Origin: Pseudomonas proteolytica
GTDB lineage: Bacteria; Pseudomonadota; Gammaproteobacteria; Pseudomonadales; Pseudomonadaceae
Direction: 5' to 3'
DNA: 36,304 bases
Assembly: GCF_007858275.1 (NCBI RefSeq)
Contig: NZ_VFEV01000052.1
Coordinates: 1-36,304 of the forward strand
Below are positions 31,443 to 36,304 of the stretch, piece by piece. Both the position numbers and the translations under genes were made by a program. The notes beneath the pieces were generated by a model. That model did not search any database, was not told where the DNA came from, and saw nothing but the letters and a program-made list of their open reading frames with translations. Numbering within the stretch: the stretch's first letter is position 1; each line of letters starts with the position of its first letter.

Positions 31443-32192
31443 TTACTGGCGGGCAGCGAGCAAACGCTTGTGGCGATTGCGCCGCGCGATGTTCAAGCAC
31501 TCGATGGCAGCCGAGAACGCCATGGCCGCGTACACGTAGCCTTTAGGCACATGGGCACCGAAACCTTCGGCGATCAAGGTCATACCGATCATGATCAAGA
31601 AGCCCAGGGCCAGCATCACCACGGTCGGGTTGTCGTTGATGAACTTGGCCAGGGGTTCAGCCGCAACCAGCATCACGATCACCGAGGTCACCACGGCAAT
31701 GATCATGATCGGCAAATGCTCGGTCATGCCGACGGCGGTGATGATGCTGTCGATGGAGAACACCAGGTCGAGCAGCAGGATCTGCCCGATGGCCGCAGCA
31801 AAGCCGATAGCCACAGTATTGCCCACGCTTGCCTTCTCTTCGGGCTCCGGGTCCATGCTGTGGTGGATCTCGGTCGTCGCCTTCCACACCAGGAACAGGC
31901 CACCGGCGATCAGGATCATGTCCTTCCACGAAAACGCCTGGCCGAACACTTCAAACACCGGCGCCGTCAGTTGCACGATAAACGCGATGGTGCTCAACAG
32001 GCCCAGGCGCAGGATCAGCGCCATGCTGATGCCGATGCGTCGTGCCTTGGCCCGGTGTTGTTCCGGCAGTTTGTTGGTGAGGATCGAGATGAAGATCAGG
32101 TTGTCGATGCCCAGCACGATTTCCATGACGATCAGGGTCGCCAGGGCTACCCAGGCGGTGGGGCTGGCGGCCAGTTGTAAAAGGTATTCCAT
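31443..32192 (-). CDS. TerC-family integral membrane protein
   Basis: A 249-residue inner-membrane protein with seven predicted helices. TerC-family markers are MEIVLGIDNLIFISIL at about residues 23-38 and LVFSIDSIITAVGM at about 142-155. Each carries the acidic residue that is thought to bind divalent metal. A loop DPEPEEKASVGN joins the halves. The class is linked to manganese export and to metalation of exported proteins, so Mn2+ efflux is the best guess. No telluride genes are present, so the old name should not be read as function. The start has weak GACTG context. It lies 28 bases after the small lipoprotein gene, leaving no space for a yybP-ykoY riboswitch. Confidence 0.88.
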   Translation of the reverse strand: MEYLLQLAASPTAWVALATLIVMEIVLGIDNLIFISILTNKLPEQHRAKARRIGISMALILRLGLLSTIAFIVQLTAPVFEVFGQAFSWKDMILIAGGLFLVWKATTEIHHSMDPEPEEKASVGNTVAIGFAAAIGQILLLDLVFSIDSIITAVGMTEHLPIMIIAVVTSVIVMLVAAEPLAKFINDNPTVVMLALGFLIMIGMTLIAEGFGAHVPKGYVYAAMAFSAAIECLNIARRNRHKRLLAARQ

Positions 32193-32220
32193 AGGTCAGT
32201 CCTGACGTTGTGCTGGGAAA

Positions 32221-32472
32221 TTAGGTTTCTTTGGTGTTCGATTCAGACTCTTGCTCGGGCTGATCGTCCTTTTTTTCTGGACTGATCAGGCCTTGCGTCG
32301 CTTCACTCAATGCCTGCTCGGCGGCCTTGTGGGTGTCATCGATCGCTTGCTTGGCCGATTCGGTGGCTTTGCCCAGGACCTGCTGCGCACTTTTCTCGAC
32401 CTGATCGCAGCCGCTGATCATCACCAATGAAAGCGCAAGCAACGAAGCTGCGCCGAGAGAATTGAGTTTCAT
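32221..32472 (-). CDS. Small lipoprotein, 83 residues
   Basis: A short lipoprotein with signal peptide and lipobox MISGC (Cys about residue 22). The mature part is helical, alanine- and glutamine-rich and amphipathic (VEKSAQQVLGKATESAKQAI), ending in an acidic tail (KKDDQPEQESESNTKET). Composition suggests an extended or coiled-coil envelope lipoprotein. No family is recognised. ATG 32472 is preceded by GAGGA eight bases upstream. It lies 28 bases upstream of the TerC-like gene on the same strand and is divergent from nhaR, so it may be the first gene of a two-gene unit with terC. Confidence 0.8.
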   Translation of the reverse strand: MKLNSLGAASLLALSLVMISGCDQVEKSAQQVLGKATESAKQAIDDTHKAAEQALSEATQGLISPEKKDDQPEQESESNTKET

Positions 32473-32574
32473 GATGTATTCCTCGTTAGAACCATTGGGT
32501 CCAAGTAGTGGCCCCGCGATAGCGACGCATTCTATGCAGGTGAACACTTCAGTAAAATTCGTATTTTTCTCGCG

Positions 32575-32580
32575 TATACT
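32575..32580 (+). promoter_or_regulatory. Possible -10 box for nhaR
   Basis: TATACT is a close match to the -10 consensus, 26 bases before the nhaR ATG, but I could not find a good -35 box at 16-18 bases. The inverted pair TTCGTA (32559) and TACGAA (32589) brackets it with 25 bases between, which may be an operator. Confidence 0.35.
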
Positions 32581-32606
32581 TCGGTTTTTACGAACTGACG
32601 GCCGCC

Positions 32607-33512
32607 ATGCTCAATTACCGACAACTGCATTACTTCTGGGTGGTGGCCAAGACAGGCAGCATCGTGCGCGCCTGTGAGCAACTGAACCTCACCCCGCAAA
32701 CCATCAGTGGGCAAATCAGCCTGCTCGAACAGACATTCGGCATTGCCCTGTTTCAACGGGTGGGGCGCCAGTTGGAACTGACCGAGGCCGGGCGCCAGGC
32801 CCTGCCCTATGCCGAGCAGATGTTCCAGACCGGCAATGAACTGGAAGCGATGTTGCGCGCCCAGCCCAATGAACAGCAGATCGTGTTTCGCGTCGGCGTG
32901 GCGGATGTGGTGCCCAAGTCCATTGTCTATCGGCTGATCGCGCCGACCATGGAGCTGAACGAGCCGCTGCGTATTACCTGCCGTGAAGACAAACTGGAGC
33001 GGCTGTTGGCCGACCTGGCGATCCAGCGCCTGGACCTGGTGATTTCCGACAGCCCCATGCCCAGCCACCTCGACATCAAGGGCTACAGCCAGAAACTGGG
33101 GGAATGCGGCATCAGTTTTTTCGCCACCCAGGCATTGGCTGACCAGCACCCCGGTGATTTCCCACAGTGCCTGCACGGCGCGCCGCTGTTGATTCCCGGC
33201 GCGGAAACCGTCGTGCGCAGCCGTTTGCAGCGCTGGTTTGCCGAGCAAAAGATCCAGCCGAAGATCATCGGCGAGTTCGACGACAGTGCCTTGATGCAGG
33301 CGTTTGGCCAATCTGGCAGCGGGATTTTCATCGCCCCCAGCGTGATTGCCGAGGAAGTGCTACGCCAGTACGGCGTGGCACTGGTGGGCCAGACAGATGC
33401 AGTCACCGAGTCGTTCTATGTGATTTCGGTGGAGCGCAAGGTCAAGCACCCCGGTATCGTTGCGATTACCGAAGGCGCCCGCCGCGAACTGTTTACCGCG
33501 TTGCCGACCTAG
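32607..33512 (+). CDS. nhaR: LysR-family regulator, NhaR type
   Basis: A 301-residue LysR-type activator. The helix-turn-helix reads NYRQLHYFWVVAKTGSIVRACEQL then TPQTISGQISLLEQTFG. The opening LHYFW and later motifs (VGVADVVPK, LDLVISDSPMP, GECGISFF, IIGEFDDSALMQAFG) match NhaR, which in E. coli senses Na+ and activates the NhaA Na+/H+ antiporter. No nhaA is next to it. The neighbours are a TerC-like protein with a small lipoprotein (divergent) and an MFS exporter (convergent). The target is therefore uncertain. ATG 32607 has only a weak ribosome site. The stop overlaps the MFS stop in the shared CTAG at 33509-33512. Confidence 0.85.
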   Translation: MLNYRQLHYFWVVAKTGSIVRACEQLNLTPQTISGQISLLEQTFGIALFQRVGRQLELTEAGRQALPYAEQMFQTGNELEAMLRAQPNEQQIVFRVGVADVVPKSIVYRLIAPTMELNEPLRITCREDKLERLLADLAIQRLDLVISDSPMPSHLDIKGYSQKLGECGISFFATQALADQHPGDFPQCLHGAPLLIPGAETVVRSRLQRWFAEQKIQPKIIGEFDDSALMQAFGQSGSGIFIAPSVIAEEVLRQYGVALVGQTDAVTESFYVISVERKVKHPGIVAITEGARRELFTALPT

Positions 33513-34663
33513 GCGCAGGCGACCCGGGTCTTGGCGGTCATCAGCCACAGGGCCAGGAGAATCGACAGCAGGATAAAGCCCGACGCCGCGAACCCCAGGC
33601 TGCCCAGGCCGAGGGTGTCGATCACATGCCCGCCGACCATCGCCCCCAGGCCAATGCCCAGGTTAGCCCCGGCAATGTTCAGCGACGCGGCGAATGCCGG
33701 CGCATGGGGCGCGGCCTTCATCAGCCGCACATGGCTGACCAAAAACAGCGCCGCCTGGGTCACGCCCCAGATGCCCATGGCCGCGGCCAGGCCGAGGGTG
33801 GAGTGGATCGCCGGCACCAGCGCCACCATGCCCGCGATCATAAAGCCACAGAACACCATCGAGGCGATCAGCGGGTGCTTGTCGACCATGCGCCCGCCCA
33901 ACGAATTGCCGATCAGGCCCACGGCACCAAAGCCCATCAGGCACCAGCCCACCAGCGTGCCATCGAAGCCGGCCAGACGCTCAAGAATGTCTGCCAGGTA
34001 GGTATAGGCGGTGAACATGCCGCTAAATACCAGGATCGACAGCAACACGTGACCCTGCATCAAGGGGTTGCGCAGGATCTTGAACTGCGAGCGCAACGTC
34101 ACGGTTTCCTTTTTCACCGTGGTCGCCGGCAGGTAAATCAACAGCAGCAGTGCCTTGAGTAGCGCCACCCCGGCCAGGATGCCAAAGGCGGTGCGCCAGC
34201 CGAACATGTCAGAGATCAAGGTGCCCACCGGAATCCCGAAGACCGTCGCGCAGACGATGCCAAAGCCGATCTTGGCAATCGCCCGGCCGGCGTAGTCCGG
34301 CCCGACAATATCCACGGCGGTTTCACTGGCCAGGGCCCAGAACACCGGCAGCCCCAGCGCCGGAATCAGCCTTGCCACGGCCATCACCCAGATATTCGGC
34401 GCCAGGGCCGCCAGGGTATTGGCCGCGCCGAACATCAACAGGATGCTGATAAACAGGCGCTTGCGCTCGAAGCGTGCGAAATACGCGGTAAGAAACGGCC
34501 CGAACGCCGCCACGGTGAAGGCAAACAGCGTCACCAGCAAGCCAGCCTGGGACACGCTCACATCCAGGTCACGGGCGATGGAGGGCAACAGGCCCACGAT
34601 GACAAATTCGGTGGTCAACACCGTAAAACCGGCTGCGGACAGCAGCAGGATGGGCAACAACAT
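33509..34663 (-). CDS. MFS transporter, sugar-efflux/AraJ-SotB-like
   Basis: A 384-residue, 12-helix inner-membrane exporter of the DHA1 family. Helix 1 begins MLLPILLLSAAGFTVLTTEF with the family pattern FVIVGLLPSIARDLDVSVSQAG. Loop 2-3 has YFARFERKRLF, and the middle of the protein has FGIPVGTLISDMFGWRTAFG. Members export arabinose analogues, drugs or purines, and the substrate is unknown here. ATG 34663 is supported by GGAG eight bases upstream. The frame continues to 34738 without a site. It is divergent from sstT and converges on nhaR with a shared CTAG stop. Confidence 0.87.
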   Translation of the reverse strand: MLLPILLLSAAGFTVLTTEFVIVGLLPSIARDLDVSVSQAGLLVTLFAFTVAAFGPFLTAYFARFERKRLFISILLMFGAANTLAALAPNIWVMAVARLIPALGLPVFWALASETAVDIVGPDYAGRAIAKIGFGIVCATVFGIPVGTLISDMFGWRTAFGILAGVALLKALLLLIYLPATTVKKETVTLRSQFKILRNPLMQGHVLLSILVFSGMFTAYTYLADILERLAGFDGTLVGWCLMGFGAVGLIGNSLGGRMVDKHPLIASMVFCGFMIAGMVALVPAIHSTLGLAAAMGIWGVTQAALFLVSHVRLMKAAPHAPAFAASLNIAGANLGIGLGAMVGGHVIDTLGLGSLGFAASGFILLSILLALWLMTAKTRVACA

Positions 34664-34874
34664 GCACAACTCCAGAAACGGCGACGCCAGCGTCGGCCCA
34701 AGGGCCCGCTGACAGAGAGGTAAGAAGAGGATGGCCAAGGTTAACAGAATGTAACCGGACCACGCACGGCTTTGGCGACTGAATGCCGCAGCAAATGGGA
34801 TGTGTCCTACGGCATGTTAGACTTCGCGCCTTGCACAGTGCTGCACACATTAAAAAAACTAGAGACAACTCTTT
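34664..34874. other. Divergent intergenic region of MFS and sstT
   Basis: About 211 bases between two divergent starts. I see no gene and no strong repeat. TTGCAC (near 34832) is the best -35-like hexamer for sstT, but the following -10 is poor, so no promoter is assigned with confidence. Confidence 0.4.
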
Positions 34875-36098
34875 ATGACTGCTGCCCCTTCGCTGTTTCA
34901 ACGCCTGCTGCGCGTCAGCCTGGTGACCCAAATTGTCATTGGCCTGGTCGCAGGCATCCTGCTGGCCCTGCTGTCGCCCAGTGCAGCCCTGTCCACCGCG
35001 TTTATCGGCAAGGTATTTGTCTCGGCGCTCAAGGCCGTCGCGCCGATCCTGGTGTTTGTGCTGGTGATGGCCTCGATCGCCAACCACAAGCATGGCCAGG
35101 AAACCCATATCCGGCCGATCCTGTTTCTGTATCTGCTGGGCACCTTTTCTGCGGCGGTTGTGGCAGTGATTGCTAGCACCCTGTTCCCCTCAAGCCTGGT
35201 GCTTTCCACCCATGATGTCGCCATCAGCGCCCCGGGCGGGATCGGCGAAGTGATGCAGAGCCTGCTGCTCAGTGTGGTGGACAACCCCGTCAGCGCCCTG
35301 ATGAATGCGAACTTCATCGGCATCCTGGCCTGGGCCATCGGTATGGGCATCGCAATCCGCCATGCCGGTGAAACCACGCGCACCGTCCTGGACGACCTGT
35401 CCAACGGCGTCACGCTGATCGTGCGCGTGGTGATTCGTTTCGCGCCGCTGGGTATCTTCGGTCTCGTGGCCTCGACCCTGGCGGCCTCTGGTTTCGATGC
35501 GCTGTTGGGCTATGCGCACCTGTTGCTGGTGCTGATCGGCTGCATGTTGTTCGTGGCACTGGTGATCAACCCGGCGATCGTGTTCTGGAAACTGCGCCGT
35601 AACCCCTACCCGCTGGTGCTGCTGTGCCTGCGTGAGAGCGGGATCACCGCCTTTTTTACCCGCAGTTCGGCGGCCAACATCCCGGTCAACCTGGCATTGA
35701 GCGAGCGTCTGGGCCTGCACGAAGACACCTATTCGGTTTCGATCCCACTGGGGGCGACCATCAACATGGCCGGCGCCGCCATCACCATCACCGTGCTGAC
35801 CCTGGCTGCCGTGCATACCCTGGGCATCGCCGTCGACCTGCCGACCGCGGTGTTGTTGAGTGTGGTTGCCGCGATCTGCGCTTGTGGCGCGTCGGGTGTG
35901 GCTGGGGGGTCGTTGTTGCTGATTCCGCTGGCGTGCAGCCTGTTCGGGATTCCGAGTGAAATCGCCATGCAAGTGGTGGCCGTGGGCTTCATTATCGGGG
36001 TGCTGCAGGATTCGGCGGAAACAGCGCTCAACTCGTCTACCGACGTGTTGTTCACTGCCGCGGCGTGCCTGGGCCAAGAAGACAAGAACCCGGCCTGA
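34875..36098 (+). CDS. sstT: Serine/threonine:Na+ symporter
   Basis: A 407-residue member of the dicarboxylate/amino acid:cation symporter family, in the SstT branch that takes up serine and threonine with sodium. Features: helices throughout, a first hairpin region ANFIGILAWAIGMGIAIRH, and the reentrant SFTRSSAANIPVNL-like stretch (here TRSSAANIPVNLALSERLGL). The conserved SIPLGATINMAGAAITITVL and the second hairpin CGASGVAGGSLLLIPLACSL are also present. The length is the normal one for SstT (about 414 in E. coli). ATG 34875 has a modest purine-rich stretch (TAGAGACAAC) upstream. It is a single gene followed by REP sequence. Confidence 0.93.
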   Translation: MTAAPSLFQRLLRVSLVTQIVIGLVAGILLALLSPSAALSTAFIGKVFVSALKAVAPILVFVLVMASIANHKHGQETHIRPILFLYLLGTFSAAVVAVIASTLFPSSLVLSTHDVAISAPGGIGEVMQSLLLSVVDNPVSALMNANFIGILAWAIGMGIAIRHAGETTRTVLDDLSNGVTLIVRVVIRFAPLGIFGLVASTLAASGFDALLGYAHLLLVLIGCMLFVALVINPAIVFWKLRRNPYPLVLLCLRESGITAFFTRSSAANIPVNLALSERLGLHEDTYSVSIPLGATINMAGAAITITVLTLAAVHTLGIAVDLPTAVLLSVVAAICACGASGVAGGSLLLIPLACSLFGIPSEIAMQVVAVGFIIGVLQDSAETALNSSTDVLFTAAACLGQEDKNPA

Positions 36099-36105
36099 TA
36101 CAACA

Positions 36106-36165
36106 GGGGGAGCTGGCTTGTGTGGGAGCTGGCTTGCCTGCGATAGCCATGAGTATCTACACAAC
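36106..36165 (+). repeat. REP with partially duplicated core and conserved tail
   Basis: GGGAGCTGGCTTG occurs at 36108-36120 and again at 36124-36136, a 16-base tandem step. The second copy continues into CCTGCGATAGCCATGAGTAT and CTACACAAC, the tail also seen at 141-185 and 6232-6276. It starts 8 bases after the sstT stop. Confidence 0.75.
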
Positions 36166-36304
36166 TCGCTCTTCTGAGTATGTGTACATATCCGTTGCCG
36201 CGGTCGCGGCGGGTATGGGTTCCGCCCTTACGGCGGCTCACTTTTGAACAGCGCAAAAGTAAGCAAAACGCTCTTGCCCCACCACTCGGCACCTCGCCTA
36301 GGCT
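36166..36304 (+). repeat. Start of a longer dispersed intergenic repeat (runs out of the window)
   Basis: The segment reads TGTGTACATATCCGTTGCCG, then a GGTTCCGCCCTTACGGCGGC palindrome-like core, CTCACTTTTG, AGCGCAAAAGTAAGCAAAACGC and CCACCACTCGGCACCTCGCC. From memory, strings of this kind recur between genes in Pseudomonas genomes. No protein is supported in the frames present. The call rests on recognition, not on a second copy in this window. Confidence 0.45.

Noticed and set aside
32193..32220. Manganese (yybP-ykoY) riboswitch before the TerC-like gene
   Set aside because: Only 28 bases separate it from the upstream lipoprotein gene, too short for the aptamer.

Overview
The window reads as chromosomal DNA of a Pseudomonas, most likely the P. 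fluorescens group. It is GC-rich with dense, mostly single-gene units. Many REP/REPIN palindromes of the Pseudomonas type (cores such as GGAGCNGGCTTGCC) sit between genes. The gene families (DUF1615 and DUF4349 lipoproteins, an SstT carrier, a selD-mnmH pair and a LysR/CoA-transferase/thiolase locus like dhcR-dhcAB-atoB) fit this genus. I see no rRNA, tRNA, insertion sequence, prophage or CRISPR array. The species call is inference from gene content and repeat style.

Layout. 1-197: REP cluster. 0.2-4.2 kb: MFS exporter, RcnB-like periplasmic protein, anchored WG-repeat protein. 4.2-6.2 kb: XRE-cupin regulator followed by a glutamine-synthetase-like gamma-glutamyl ligase, a probable polyamine/amine catabolism pair. 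6.2-6.5 kb: second REP cluster, which carries an inverted copy of the element at the window start. 6.5-9.6 kb: AlkC-type DNA glycosylase with an Ig-like tail, and a secreted DUF3857/transglutaminase protein. 9.8-14.2 kb: a LysR regulator divergent from a GMC oxidoreductase and an MHS-type transporter. 14.4-17.0 kb: topoisomerase III and a two-CBS-domain protein. 17.0-17.9 kb: REPIN, then a non-coding or leader region with a perfect palindrome and a promoter-like site, then a 109-residue orphan protein. 18.0-21.7 kb: dhcR-like LysR regulator divergent from dhcA-dhcB-atoB, ending in a clear terminator. 21.8-25.3 kb: hotdog thioesterase, two lipoproteins, and a second, zinc-type porphobilinogen synthase. 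25.4-28.0 kb: GST-PhzF operon and an anchored histidine phosphatase. 28.1-31.4 kb: ArsP/YraQ-type permease and the selD-mnmH operon. 31.4-36.1 kb: TerC-like membrane protein, small lipoprotein, NhaR-type regulator, sugar-efflux-type MFS, SstT. 36.1-36.3 kb: REP and the beginning of a longer dispersed repeat.

Functional groups. The dhc-like locus would activate a 3-keto acid as a CoA ester and cleave it thiolytically to feed central metabolism. SelD makes selenophosphate, which MnmH uses to convert 2-thiouridine to 2-selenouridine in the tRNA wobble position. The LysR/GMC/MHS set looks like uptake plus oxidation of an organic acid or alcohol under local control. Everything else is housekeeping or single-gene function.

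Most of the window is ordinary core or near-core genome. The least explained part is 17.1-17.55 kb: an 11-bp perfect inverted repeat, a good sigma-70 promoter and a roughly 320-nt structured leader upstream of an unrecognised gene. Also worth a look are the zinc-type HemB, the extracytoplasmic insert in the MHS carrier, and the regulatory repeats upstream of the dhc-like, GMC and XRE genes.
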